In this document: positions 1 through 7,815 of the stretch, one piece after another
Numbering within the stretch: the stretch's first letter is position 1
Layout of the letters: each line of letters starts with the position of its first letter
From: Thermoplasmata archaeon
GTDB lineage: Archaea > Thermoplasmatota > Thermoplasmata > Thermoplasmatales > Thermoplasmataceae
Length of the DNA: 19,337 nt
Assembly (NCBI GenBank): GCA_021797265.1
Contig: JAJZZZ010000009.1
Coordinates: 1 to 19,337, forward strand
Reading direction: 5' to 3'
Notes under the pieces: generated by a model
Told to the model about the DNA's origin: nothing
What the model saw: only the letters and a program-made list of their open reading frames with translations
The model's database searches: none
Position numbers and translations under genes: made by a program

Positions 1-101
1 CGGATCCAGTGGTAGTATTCATTCCGCTTCCAGGCGGCCAGGACCTGGAATCTGTAGCGGATCTTGCAAGAAGGGTTCTTGGCGTCGAGATCAGAGGTTG
101 A
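1..101 (+). CDS. atpF: A-type ATP synthase subunit F, C-terminal end (partial)
   Basis: The window opens inside this gene. Reading codons from base 3 gives 32 residues and a TGA stop at 99-101. The visible piece contains [10 protein letters not shown] followed by a helix ending VLGVEIRG, which resembles the C-terminus of archaeal/vacuolar ATPase subunit F, a small protein of the central rotor stalk. The identification rests mainly on position: F precedes A in archaeal ATPase operons, and only 4 bases separate this stop from the A start. The last codons also hold the GAGGT ribosome binding site for subunit A, so translation of the two is probably linked. The N-terminus lies outside the window. 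Confidence 0.75.
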   Translation, partial: DPVVVFIPLPGGQDLESVADLARRVLGVEIRG

Positions 102-105
102 ATGT

Positions 106-1863
106 ATGGGGAAAATAGTCAGAATTTCAGGGCCGGTGGTAATTGCAGAGGACATCGAAGGGGTAAGGATGTTCGATGTTGTCAAAGTAGGGGATGCCGG
201 TCTTGTGGGAGAGGTCATTAGGCTAGATGGAAAAAGGGCTACTGTTCAGGTATATGAGGACACAAGCGGAATCAGGCCAGGTGAAAAGGTTGAGAACACA
301 CACAGGCCCCTTTCGGTGGATCTTGGGCCTGGTCTCCTCACATCCATATATGATGGAATACAGCGCCCGTTGGATGTTATAAGACAGAGCTCCGGAGACT
401 TCATCAGAAGGGGATTCACAGCATCCCCTCTGAACGAAGGGAAGGAGTGGGATTTCACACCTTCCGTTAAAAAGGGGGAAAGGGTATCAGAAGGTCAGGT
501 TATAGGGACTGTCCCGGAGACAGGAATCATCTTGCACAAGGTCATGGTTCCCTTCGGCCTCCATGGCGTGGTTTCTTCCATAAAGTCAGGAAATTTCAAG
601 GTTTCAGACACAATCTGCACACTTGATCTGGATGATGGGGGAAAGGCAGAGATAAGGCTTAAGCAGGAATGGCCCGTAAGGGTTGCCAGGAAAGTGTTGA
701 GAAAGCTACCCCCGGATATTCCACTGATTACAGGGCAGAGAGTCATAGATTCATTCTTTCCGGTAGCAAAGGGCGGAACTGTTGCTGTCCCCGGTCCATT
801 CGGAAGTGGAAAGACAGTTGTCCAGCACCAGCTCTCCAAATGGGCTGACAGTGATATTGTCGTTTACGTGGGATGTGGAGAGCGCGGCAATGAGATGACA
901 GAAATACTGACCACATTCCCGGAGCTGCAGGACCCGAAGAGCGGAAAACCGCTCATGGAGAGGACAGTGCTTATAGCAAATACATCAAATATGCCTGTTG
1001 CGGCAAGGGAAGCGAGTATCTACACTGGAATTACAATTGCAGAATATTACAGGGATATGGGTTACAATGTTGCCCTTATGGCGGACAGCACCTCCAGATG
1101 GGCGGAGGCGCTGAGAGAGATATCAGGAAGGCTTGAGGAAATGCCAGGGGAAGAGGGTTACCCTGCATATCTGGGAAGAAGGCTTTCAGAATTTTACGAA
1201 CGTTCCGGAAATTCGATTGTAGTTTCGGATGATGAGAGAAACGGTTCAATAACAATTGTTGGAGCCGTATCACCTCCGGGAGGAGATATTTCTGAACCTG
1301 TATCCCAGAACACTCTGCGCGTCACAAGGGTTTTCTGGGCTCTGGACTCATCACTTGCTTCCAGGAGGCACTTTCCTTCAATTAACTGGCTCAACAGTTA
1401 TTCACTGTATCATGATGAACTTCTTCCCTGGTTCAATAAGAATGTGGCCGAGGACTGGAGCAGCATATACAGCGAGGCCATGGGGTTGCTCCAGCAGGAG
1501 GCTGAACTTCAGGAAGTGGTTCAGCTTGTTGGGTATGATGCCCTTCCTGAAAAAGAGAAGAATGTCCTGGACATAGCCAGAATACTCAGGGAGGATTTTC
1601 TGCAGCAGAGTGCCTTCGACGAGATAGACCAGTACTGCTCCATCAGGAAGCAGTACGGAATGCTGAAATGCATTGTTGAGCTAGGAAGGGCCCAATCGAT
1701 TGCTCTGGACAATGGAATATCAATGTCACAGCTCCAGAATATGAGCGTTCGGCAGAAAATATCAAGAATGAAGGAAGTCAAGGAAAACGAGTTCCCGTCT
1801 TATTTTGAAGAGACGCTTAATATGATACATGATCAGTCAAAGAAGATTCTGGAGGTGGAATAG
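106..1863 (+). CDS. atpA: A-type ATP synthase catalytic subunit A
   Basis: Catalytic subunit of the A1Ao (V-type family) ATPase; three copies alternate with subunit B in the A1 head on the cytoplasmic side. The product is 585 residues, normal for the family. The P-loop GPFGSGKT is at residues 230-237 with Lys236, and GCGERGNE is at 256-263 with the catalytic Glu259. The non-homologous insertion typical of A/V-type catalytic subunits fits the region around residues 115-190. I chose ATG 106 because AGAGGT sits 6 bases upstream and the protein then begins [12 protein letters not shown] as in homologues; an in-frame TTG at 64 lies inside the F gene. No intein interrupts the P-loop or the CGERGNE site, although Thermoplasma A subunits carry one. 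Confidence 0.97.
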   Translation: MGKIVRISGPVVIAEDIEGVRMFDVVKVGDAGLVGEVIRLDGKRATVQVYEDTSGIRPGEKVENTHRPLSVDLGPGLLTSIYDGIQRPLDVIRQSSGDFIRRGFTASPLNEGKEWDFTPSVKKGERVSEGQVIGTVPETGIILHKVMVPFGLHGVVSSIKSGNFKVSDTICTLDLDDGGKAEIRLKQEWPVRVARKVLRKLPPDIPLITGQRVIDSFFPVAKGGTVAVPGPFGSGKTVVQHQLSKWADSDIVVYVGCGERGNEMTEILTTFPELQDPKSGKPLMERTVLIANTSNMPVAAREASIYTGITIAEYYRDMGYNVALMADSTSRWAEALREISGRLEEMPGEEGYPAYLGRRLSEFYERSGNSIVVSDDERNGSITIVGAVSPPGGDISEPVSQNTLRVTRVFWALDSSLASRRHFPSINWLNSYSLYHDELLPWFNKNVAEDWSSIYSEAMGLLQQEAELQEVVQLVGYDALPEKEKNVLDIARILREDFLQQSAFDEIDQYCSIRKQYGMLKCIVELGRAQSIALDNGISMSQLQNMSVRQKISRMKEVKENEFPSYFEETLNMIHDQSKKILEVE

Positions 1864-3246
1864 ATGCCACAGATAGATTACAGGACAGTCAGGCAGATAA
1901 GCGGCCCTCTTCTTTTTGTGGAGAAGGTCAGGGATGCGGCTTACAATGAGCTTGTTGAGATAACCATGGAAAATGGTGAGAAGAGAACAGGGCAGGTCCT
2001 CGACACCAGCAACGGCCTTGCAGTGGTGCAGGTATTCGGACCCACCTCAGGAATGGATATAACGGGAACAAAGGTTAAATTCCTAGGTTCAACAGCAAGG
2101 GTATCTGTGTCTGATGAGATGCTGGGAAGAATATTCAATGGCCTTGGTGAACCAATTGATCATCTTCAGCCTATTGTGAGCAAAGAAAAGATAGAGATTG
2201 TGGGAGATGCCATAAACCCATATTCGAGAGAGGAACCTTCAGAATTCATAGAAACCGGCATTTCAACCATCGATGGAATGAACACTCTTGTCAGGGGGCA
2301 GAAGCTCCCTATATTCTCTTCTGCAGGTCTGCCGCACAACAGGCTTGCAGCCCAGATAGCAAGGCAGGCAAAGGTCCCGGGTAGCCAGGATGGTTTTGCT
2401 GTGGTTTTCGGAGCTATGGGAATTACAAGCGAAGAGGCAAACTATTTCATAAGCGAATTCACCAAAACAGATGCCATATCAAGATCGGTCCTGTTCCTGA
2501 ATCTTTCATCAGATCCAAGTATGGAGAGAATCATACTTCCGAAGGTTGCACTAACAACTGCAGAGTATCTGGCATACGAGAGGGGAATGCACATCCTGGT
2601 GATCCTGACAGACATGACAAACTACTGTGAAGCCCTCAGAGAAATCTCCTCAGCAAGGGAGGAGGTTCCGGGAAGAAGAGGATTCCCCGGATACATGTAT
2701 ACGGATCTCAGCACCATTTACGAGAGGGCCGGGAAAATACGGGGCCGCAATGGATCAATAACGCAGATCCCCATACTTACAATGCCCGGGGATGATATTA
2801 CAAACCCCATTCCTGATCTTACAGGATACATTACAGAGGGCCAGATTGTTCTGAGCAGGGACCTTCAGAGAAAAGGGCTGTACCCTCCAGTGGATGTGCT
2901 GCCATCACTGTCCAGGCTGATGAACCAGGGAATAGGGAAGGGAAGGACAAGAGATGATCACAGGGGTGTGGCTGATCAGATATATTCAGCGTACGCAAAT
3001 GGGAAGGATCTCAGATCACTCAGTGCAATAGTTGGGGAGGAGGCACTTGGCGTCAACGACAGGAAATACCTGAAGTTCGCTGATCTCTTTGAGAGCAAAT
3101 ACGTGAACCAGGGCTTCTATGAGGACAGGAACATTGAAGCCACCCTTAACCTGGGATGGGATCTGCTTTCCACACTCCCGGAATCTGATATGAAGAGGGT
3201 AAAGAGCGAACAGATAGCAAAATATGGAAAATGGAAGAAGGAGTAG
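1864..3246 (+). CDS. atpB: A-type ATP synthase regulatory subunit B
   Basis: Non-catalytic nucleotide-binding subunit that alternates with A in the A1 hexamer. The product is 460 residues, the usual length. It starts [20 protein letters not shown], has SSAGLPHN where the catalytic subunit has its P-loop (so no Walker lysine, as expected for B), and keeps the conserved stretches [26 protein letters not shown] and [20 protein letters not shown]. The ATG follows the A stop codon with no gap, and GGAGGTG at 1851-1857 is a strong ribosome binding site 6 bases upstream. Position between A and D matches archaeal operons. Nothing looks damaged. Confidence 0.97.
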   Translation: MPQIDYRTVRQISGPLLFVEKVRDAAYNELVEITMENGEKRTGQVLDTSNGLAVVQVFGPTSGMDITGTKVKFLGSTARVSVSDEMLGRIFNGLGEPIDHLQPIVSKEKIEIVGDAINPYSREEPSEFIETGISTIDGMNTLVRGQKLPIFSSAGLPHNRLAAQIARQAKVPGSQDGFAVVFGAMGITSEEANYFISEFTKTDAISRSVLFLNLSSDPSMERIILPKVALTTAEYLAYERGMHILVILTDMTNYCEALREISSAREEVPGRRGFPGYMYTDLSTIYERAGKIRGRNGSITQIPILTMPGDDITNPIPDLTGYITEGQIVLSRDLQRKGLYPPVDVLPSLSRLMNQGIGKGRTRDDHRGVADQIYSAYANGKDLRSLSAIVGEEALGVNDRKYLKFADLFESKYVNQGFYEDRNIEATLNLGWDLLSTLPESDMKRVKSEQIAKYGKWKKE

Positions 3247-3248
3247 AG

Positions 3249-3890
3249 ATGCCTCAGATTGATATCAAGCCTACAAGAATTGAACTCATCCGGACAAAGC
3301 GGAGAATAAAGCTTGCCAAGCGTGGGCTTGATCTGCTTAAGATGAAGAGGTCTGCGATTGTGATGGAATTCTTCAAGATCAGCAGATCTGTCAAGGGATT
3401 GAGGGAGAACCTGAGGGCAGAGATAGGCGAGGCAATGGAAACACTGAGGATCGCAGAGATAGTCTCCGGAACCATGGAACTAGAGAGGATTGCGTACATG
3501 TCATCAAATCCGATGGTGGATATCGACCTCAAGAATGTCATGGGGGTCAGGATACCTGAGCTGTCTCCGGAATACAATCAGACAATACTGTCAAGAGTTT
3601 ACAAGGCATCATCGGTACCAACGGCAATAAATGATGCCATGAACATATTTGAGAAAGTTTACAATCAGATAATTGAGATTGCAGAGAAGGAAAACTCAAT
3701 GAGGAAGCTTCTCCATGAGATAGAGAAGACCAAGAGAAGGTCGAACGCTCTGGAAAACATAATGATACCTCAGCTGAACTCCCAGGCCAAACTCATAAGG
3801 ATGAGGCTTGAGGAGATCGAGAGGGATATGTTTACCACACTCAAGATAGTGAAGAGAAAGATAACAAGAAAGGGGGATGTTAACCAGTGA
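3249..3890 (+). CDS. atpD: A-type ATP synthase subunit D
   Basis: Central stalk (rotor) subunit that couples rotation to catalysis in the A3B3 head. The 213-residue product starts MPQIDIKPTRIELIRTKRRI, followed by a lysine/arginine-rich helix (LAKRGLDLLKMKR) and a second long helix near the C-terminus (KTKRRSNALENIMIPQL), the classic antiparallel coiled coil of subunit D. The middle region (about residues 60-125) is the small globular part. ATG 3249 is preferred over an in-frame ATG at 3231 because AAGGAG at 3238-3243 is correctly spaced for 3249 and the 3231 start would overlap the B gene. The stop overlaps the next GTG start by 4 bases. Confidence 0.95.
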   Translation: MPQIDIKPTRIELIRTKRRIKLAKRGLDLLKMKRSAIVMEFFKISRSVKGLRENLRAEIGEAMETLRIAEIVSGTMELERIAYMSSNPMVDIDLKNVMGVRIPELSPEYNQTILSRVYKASSVPTAINDAMNIFEKVYNQIIEIAEKENSMRKLLHEIEKTKRRSNALENIMIPQLNSQAKLIRMRLEEIERDMFTTLKIVKRKITRKGDVNQ

Positions 3891-4054
3891 AGTACTGGAC
3901 AAAGTATGTGAAATACTATCCAACAAGGCAGATAACCTTCGATGACCTAAAGAACAACAGGAATCTCAGGCGCTTCAGGAACATAAGGATCCTGTTTGGC
4001 TTCCTGAACCCTTCCATTGCACTGTTCGTGCTGGCTTTCTTTCTGCTGAGGTGA
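3887..4054 (+). CDS. Small single-pass membrane protein in the ATPase operon
   Basis: Unrecognised 55-residue protein. It starts at GTG 3887, overlapping the subunit D stop by 4 bases (GTGA), with a purine-rich GGGGGATG at about 3872-3879 as ribosome binding site. The first 35 residues are very basic and aromatic (KYWTKYVKYYP, NNRNLRRFRNIR); residues 36-54 form one hydrophobic helix (LFGFLNPSIALFVLAFFLL) ending in Arg. By the positive-inside rule the basic N-terminus should face the cytoplasm (inference). The stop codon lies within the ribosome binding site of the next gene, so the frame is locked between D and H and the gene is almost certainly translated. It could be an accessory subunit or an assembly helper of the ATPase, in the way AtpI accompanies bacterial F-type enzymes, but the sequence does not decide this. 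Confidence 0.72.
   Translation: MKYWTKYVKYYPTRQITFDDLKNNRNLRRFRNIRILFGFLNPSIALFVLAFFLLR
4048..4054 (+). promoter_or_regulatory. Ribosome binding site of the H-type gene, containing the upstream stop codon
   Basis: GAGGTGA ends 5 bases before ATG 4060. Its TGA (4052-4054) is the stop codon of the 55-residue membrane protein. This decides ATG 4060 over the in-frame GTG 4051 and TTG 4057 and suggests termination-reinitiation coupling. Confidence 0.7.
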
Positions 4055-4059
4055 AATTG

Positions 4060-4383
4060 ATGGACGATCTCGACACGCTTAAAGCAATAAAGGACAAGGA
4101 GAATGATGTCTCTCTCTCCGTAGAAGAGATGAAATCACAGAAGGAAGCCGAGCTGAAAGCACTGGAGGAAAGCCTCAGGAACAGCCTTCTTGAGACAGAG
4201 AAAAAACTTTCTGAGGAGAGGGAAAGGAAAATTGAAGCATCCAGAAAGGAGGCCGAGGAGGAAGCATCCAGAATACTTGAGAATGCAAGGATAAAGGCCT
4301 CAAGGATGAAGCTCATGATATCTGATGAGGATCTGGTTGCCCTTTTTGACAGACTCCTGAAGGAATACGCGGGTGTGAAGTAA
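4060..4383 (+). CDS. atpH: A-type ATP synthase subunit H-like peripheral stalk protein
   Basis: Predicted peripheral stalk component (called H in archaea, related to eukaryotic G) that pairs with subunit E to hold the A1 head against the rotor. The 107-residue product is almost entirely an Ala/Glu/Lys/Arg-rich coiled coil (about residues 10-85, for example SEERERKIEASRKEAEEE) with a short C-terminal helix (DLVALFDRLLKEYAG). It has no membrane segment, so it is unlike bacterial subunit b. Length and composition fit archaeal H (about 105 residues), and its place directly before subunit I matches the H-I order seen elsewhere. Coiled coils are weak evidence on their own; the context carries the call. 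The start is set by GAGGTGA 5 bases upstream. Confidence 0.82.
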   Translation: MDDLDTLKAIKDKENDVSLSVEEMKSQKEAELKALEESLRNSLLETEKKLSEERERKIEASRKEAEEEASRILENARIKASRMKLMISDEDLVALFDRLLKEYAGVK

Positions 4384-4387
4384 TTTG
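4371..4387 (+). promoter_or_regulatory. Ribosome binding site supporting a TTG start for subunit I
   Basis: GGGTGTGA at 4371-4378 lies 6 bases before TTG 4385 and overlaps the end of the H-type gene. The in-frame ATG at 4406 has no comparable site. Translation from TTG gives the LKPENMSRVRI start that resembles the family N-terminus. Confidence 0.6.
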
Positions 4388-6400
4388 AGCCTCAAACCGG
4401 AAAATATGTCAAGAGTAAGGATAATTGCCTCATCATCAATGAAGGGGCCAATTGTCTCGGCACTTCATGATTCCGGTGTAATACAGCTTGAACCTGTATC
4501 TGGCGACATTGGAAAACTGTTAAGGCCAGGCAGGCCAGATGAAATATACAGAAAGATCAATGCACTGCTTCAGAGGTTCAGAGGATATGAGGTGGCTTTG
4601 CCCCCATCTCAGGCTGAGAGCAAAGCAAGCTTCGACATGGAAACACTTCTGAAGGAAGCGGAATCCCTGAATCTGCACGATGAGATATCCACACTGAAAA
4701 GAAGGGAGGAAGATCTGCTCTCAGAAAAGAAGGAGATCGAAAACCGGCTTTCTGCTCTTGACAGCCTCGGTGATTTTAATCTAGATCTTGGTATCCTCAG
4801 TGGCCTCACAATCACCTCATACGTTGTCTCCGGAAACGAGACAGCGGCAATAAGGCCATTGCTGGAACAACTCAAACCTGTTCTTATGCACCCTGTTTCC
4901 GATTCCTCAGTTCTTGTATCCATCAGGCATGGTGCCGATTCGGATCTTGCAAGGATCGTCAACGACAACGCTCTCTCAATGCTACATATTCCGGAGATGA
5001 GCGGAAGATCGCAGGACTACAGGGCTATGCTCAAAAAGCGGCTGGAGGATAACAGCAATACTCTGAAGGAAGTAATGGAGGAGCTGAAATCCATTTCATC
5101 CAGATACTGGGAGAGGATTGTCCAGATCCGTGAGCAGCTTGAGATCGAAAACAGAAAACTGGAGGTATCTGAAAAGTTCCTCACGACAGAGGATACATTT
5201 GTCATGGAGGGGTGGATACCCAGCAAGCGTTTCAAACCAATGTCAAGGCTTCTTGAAAATGTCTCCGGCGGAAAGATAATAATAAGGGAGATAGAGTCTT
5301 CCGAGGAGCCTCCGACAATGTTCAACAATCCCAGAAGGTTCAGGTTCTACGAATTCTTTGTCCGGTTCTACTCACTTCCACAGGAATATGAGGTGGATCC
5401 AACAATAATATTTGGGATAATCTTCCCTGTATTCTTCGGGATCATGGTTGGAGACTGGGGTTACGGGCTGGTCATCCTTGCGCTTTCAATATGGATGTCG
5501 AAGAAGCTCAATTCCCCAAATCCAAAAACGATTGTACCGAAGAAACTCACCTCATTCGCACTGACGATTTTCGGAAAAAACCCACTGAGAGTTCTTGCTA
5601 AAACTCTTATGGTGGGGTCAATCGTAGCCATAGTTGCAGGATTGCTATTCAATTCATTCTTCGGGTTTCCACTTCTTCCTGTCACAGTGTTCCAGCTCAT
5701 TTCTGGATTCAGTGGGGCTCACATAGGAGCTTTCCCGCCTCAGCCGGTTGATCTGGTGCCACAGTCTGTTATGGTTCCAAAGCTTCTTCTCTTCACAGGA
5801 TACATCGGTCTTGGAATGGTATCGTTCGGCCTTGTTCTTGGTTTCATTAACGAATATTACAGGAGGCACAGGGCGGGAATGGTGAGCAGGATCGGATGGA
5901 TCCTTGTATCATGGGGATTTGCCATTCTGGGGCTTGCGCTAATCCATCACGATCTGGCGTTCAATTTCTCAACTAGCCCGCAGACCCCAATTTCCATTGC
6001 GATGATCATTGCTGGAGTCGGCACTGTCATTGCCACGGAGAAGGCAACAGGTGCAATAGAGGTCCTTTCAATAATAAGCCACATACTCTCATATACCCGA
6101 ATTCTGGGCATTCTTTTGGCCTCGGTTATACTTTCAGAGGTTATAGATCTGATATTCATGAAGGGTGTGGAGAAATCACCTCTCCTTGCAATCGTTGGAA
6201 TCATAATCCTTGTTCTGGGCCAGCTTTTCAACCTGGTCATAGCAATATTCGAACCAGGTATTCAGGGTGCAAGGCTTCTTTATGTGGAGTTCTTCTCTAA
6301 ATTCTATAAGGGAAACGGCCACTCTTTCCATCCGTTCTCCTCAAGAAGGAACCACACGATTCCCAGTTACTCCCTGGAGGAAGAGGCAGGAAAGAGCTGA
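4385..6400 (+). CDS. atpI: A-type ATP synthase membrane subunit I (a-subunit homologue)
   Basis: Membrane stator subunit forming the proton (or sodium) half-channels next to the proteolipid ring. The product is 671 residues, normal for archaeal I. Residues 1 to about 335 are the soluble N-terminal domain, with coiled coils near 95-125 and 205-265. The C-terminal half has about seven hydrophobic segments near 341-368, 405-425, 467-489, 502-520, 535-551, 565-590 and 599-624. Arg572 in LSYTRILGILLAS matches the essential arginine of V-type a subunits, and the family tail QGARLLYVEFFSKFYKGNG is present near 628-646. TTG 4385 is chosen because of the upstream GGGTGTGA and the LKPENMSRVRI start. 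It is the last ATPase gene here; the next gene runs in the opposite direction with no gap. Confidence 0.95.
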   Translation: MSLKPENMSRVRIIASSSMKGPIVSALHDSGVIQLEPVSGDIGKLLRPGRPDEIYRKINALLQRFRGYEVALPPSQAESKASFDMETLLKEAESLNLHDEISTLKRREEDLLSEKKEIENRLSALDSLGDFNLDLGILSGLTITSYVVSGNETAAIRPLLEQLKPVLMHPVSDSSVLVSIRHGADSDLARIVNDNALSMLHIPEMSGRSQDYRAMLKKRLEDNSNTLKEVMEELKSISSRYWERIVQIREQLEIENRKLEVSEKFLTTEDTFVMEGWIPSKRFKPMSRLLENVSGGKIIIREIESSEEPPTMFNNPRRFRFYEFFVRFYSLPQEYEVDPTIIFGIIFPVFFGIMVGDWGYGLVILALSIWMSKKLNSPNPKTIVPKKLTSFALTIFGKNPLRVLAKTLMVGSIVAIVAGLLFNSFFGFPLLPVTVFQLISGFSGAHIGAFPPQPVDLVPQSVMVPKLLLFTGYIGLGMVSFGLVLGFINEYYRRHRAGMVSRIGWILVSWGFAILGLALIHHDLAFNFSTSPQTPISIAMIIAGVGTVIATEKATGAIEVLSIISHILSYTRILGILLASVILSEVIDLIFMKGVEKSPLLAIVGIIILVLGQLFNLVIAIFEPGIQGARLLYVEFFSKFYKGNGHSFHPFSSRRNHTIPSYSLEEEAGKS

Positions 6401-6631
6401 TCATCTTTTCCCTCCGAGTCCAACATACTTTCTCAGTGTCATGAGCCCCCAGGCAAGCTCTATGATCCCAAAAGGCCACGCTCCTGAGAGGAAACCGTAG
6501 GATGATGAGAAGAAGCAGGTTATCCCAAAGAGGAGTGTGTATATTTTCCCGCGTGATTCTCGGAAATAGAACAGCATCATTATTACCAGGACAATGGCCC
6601 CGTATATGTTTACAGGCGAAAGAAAATCCAT
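6401..6631 (-). CDS. Small multi-pass membrane protein, CBU_0592-like
   Basis: 76-residue protein with three short hydrophobic segments: NIYGAIVLVIMMLFYF (residues 8-23), IYTLLFGITCFFSSSYGFL (30-48) and PFGIIELAWGLMTL (53-66), followed by a basic tail. The ending, an aromatic/Pro then IIE.xWxLxxLR.Y pattern, recalls the small membrane proteins of the CBU_0592-like family, whose function is unknown; this is from memory and only moderately sure. Its stop codon abuts the stop of subunit I with no bases between. The start ATG 6631 is supported by a TATA-like CTTAAAG centred 26 bases upstream, which predicts a leaderless transcript. There is no sign that it belongs to the ATPase, since it is transcribed against it. 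Confidence 0.65.
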   Translation of the reverse strand: MDFLSPVNIYGAIVLVIMMLFYFRESRGKIYTLLFGITCFFSSSYGFLSGAWPFGIIELAWGLMTLRKYVGLGGKR

Positions 6632-6653
6632 CCGCAGGGAATGCTTGATAACA

Positions 6654-6660
6654 CTTTAAG
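6654..6660. promoter_or_regulatory. Palindromic TATA box between divergent genes
   Basis: CTTTAAG reads almost the same on both strands. Its centre (6657) is exactly 26 bases from the - strand ATG at 6631. On the + strand the same distance reaches 6683, just before the AAGGAGAT ribosome binding site of the 6700 gene. A second + strand candidate, TGTAAATAC (6672-6680), would instead give a leaderless start at about 6701. Confidence 0.5.
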
Positions 6661-6699
6661 GTAACTCAGCGTGTAAATACTACAAGGAGATCAGAACAT

Positions 6700-7134
6700 A
6701 TGGATGAGACAGAAGCCAGAGAGATCGCTGCAAAACTGATCAGAAAATTTCCTCTGAAAGATTTCCCTGGTGATTTCCTACCAGAGGGATATCCCGGAAG
6801 GGAATTCAGTGTTCATGAATTCAGGGACCTCAGTATGTACAGGGAGCTTGAAGGCGTGAACCTCTTCATCGATGGGGAGAGAATATTTTTCAGCAGCATT
6901 CAGCAGGCAAAATTTGCAAGGATCTGCCTCATTTCAGGTAAACTGAAATTCAGGATTCCAAATGACCAGGACTCAAAGATGGCTGTGAGGCACTACCGCC
7001 AGTATCTGGATTCAATTTACGGTGATTTTGCAAAGGCTGCAGTTGAATCAGGCCTGGATGAAAAAGATTCGGAGGCTGTGGCTGAAAAGTGTGTTGAGAT
7101 CCTCAATGGAGAGGATGATAGGTCTTCAGAATGA
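6700..7134 (+). CDS. Conserved-looking protein of unknown function, 144 residues
   Basis: I do not recognise this family. The product is soluble and acidic, with no signal peptide or membrane segment. An N-terminal helix (residues 1-17) is followed by a proline/glycine-rich segment (DFPGDFLPEGYPGREF, 21-36), a likely beta-rich core (GVNLFIDGERIFFSS, 53-67) and C-terminal helices (about 95-140). Two promoter readings are possible: AAGGAGAT at 6684-6691 is a good ribosome binding site 8 bases before the ATG, and TGTAAATAC would allow a leaderless start. Codon use looks like that of the neighbours. Its last 9 bases overlap the tail of the opposite-strand gene. Confidence 0.75.
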   Translation: MDETEAREIAAKLIRKFPLKDFPGDFLPEGYPGREFSVHEFRDLSMYRELEGVNLFIDGERIFFSSIQQAKFARICLISGKLKFRIPNDQDSKMAVRHYRQYLDSIYGDFAKAAVESGLDEKDSEAVAEKCVEILNGEDDRSSE

Positions 7135-7764
7135 ATCTCTTTCACTTGGTATTCTGATGAAATTGATAAGGTTCCCGGAGTTTCTGAGGATATCGTCCGA
7201 GGTTGCGTACTTATCAGTCCTCAGTTTCCACCTTGACTGTCTCCTGAGATTAAGCATCTCCCTGAAAACTAGTTTCTTCACCTCTCCAAGGCCTTCCGGA
7301 TCAGAGGTTCCGATTCTGATGAAGAAGTTGAATCTGTATCTTCCATGATGAAATCCTCCAGTGCGCAAATTCACCTCATATACGACAGACTCCAGGTCGG
7401 TTGCCGCCTGAAGATCGAACAGGCCCCTGACAAATGAAGGGGCATAGAAATCCCTGATGAAATGTGATCTCAGGCTGTTGGTGAGAATCATGCTTTCAAT
7501 GCTCTCCTTGATATCAGAAACAGGCTCAGACGCCACTGCAGAATAAACCCTGTGAAAGAATGCCTCCATTCGGGTCAATGAGTTTAGCCCATCAGAACCT
7601 ATGAGGAAGCGTATGCTGTCTCTGGACATAATGGCAAGAAAACTGTTAATTTCACCCTTAGATGGGAGAAGAAGATGTGACTTTTCCCTGTATGCAACTG
7701 AATCGGTCATAACATCAGGTTCACTGAATGCGAGTTCCCTCCATCTGATCGAACTGTCTGGCAA
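7126..7764 (-). CDS. Protein of unknown function, 212 residues
   Basis: Unrecognised soluble protein. Visible features are an N-terminal half rich in helices, a conserved-looking stretch SHFIRDFYAPSFVRGLF (about residues 99-115), a probable beta region NLRTGGFHHGRYRFNFFIRI (131-150) and a basic stretch (LNLRRQSRWKLR, about 171-182). No known catalytic motif or membrane segment is visible. TTG 7764 is taken as the start because a TATA-like TATTTTATC is centred 26 bases upstream, as in leaderless genes here; ATG 7710 (MTDSVAYREK) is the alternative and has no obvious ribosome binding site. The gene overlaps the 3' end of the 144-residue gene tail to tail by 9 bases. Confidence 0.7.
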   Translation of the reverse strand: MPDSSIRWRELAFSEPDVMTDSVAYREKSHLLLPSKGEINSFLAIMSRDSIRFLIGSDGLNSLTRMEAFFHRVYSAVASEPVSDIKESIESMILTNSLRSHFIRDFYAPSFVRGLFDLQAATDLESVVYEVNLRTGGFHHGRYRFNFFIRIGTSDPEGLGEVKKLVFREMLNLRRQSRWKLRTDKYATSDDILRNSGNLINFIRIPSERDSF

Positions 7765-7785
7765 GGCACTGAAATTCTCTGTAAA

Positions 7786-7794
7786 GATAAAATA
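7786..7794. promoter_or_regulatory. Shared two-way TATA element
   Basis: GATAAAATA on the + strand is TATTTTATC on the - strand, both good archaeal TATA-like sequences. Its centre (7790) is 26 bases from the - strand TTG at 7764 and 26 bases from the + strand ATG at 7816, so one box can place a leaderless start on each gene. Confidence 0.6.
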
Positions 7795-7815
7795 GTTTCA
7801 GCGACATTGCCCGGT

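Noticed and set aside
64..105. Upstream TTG start for the ATPase A subunit
   Set aside because: It lies within the F gene, has no ribosome binding site, and adds 14 residues absent from the family; ATG 106 has AGAGGT upstream.
4609..4968. 119-residue open frame on the - strand inside subunit I
   Set aside because: It is a serine-rich shadow of the well-supported subunit I gene and has no start signal.
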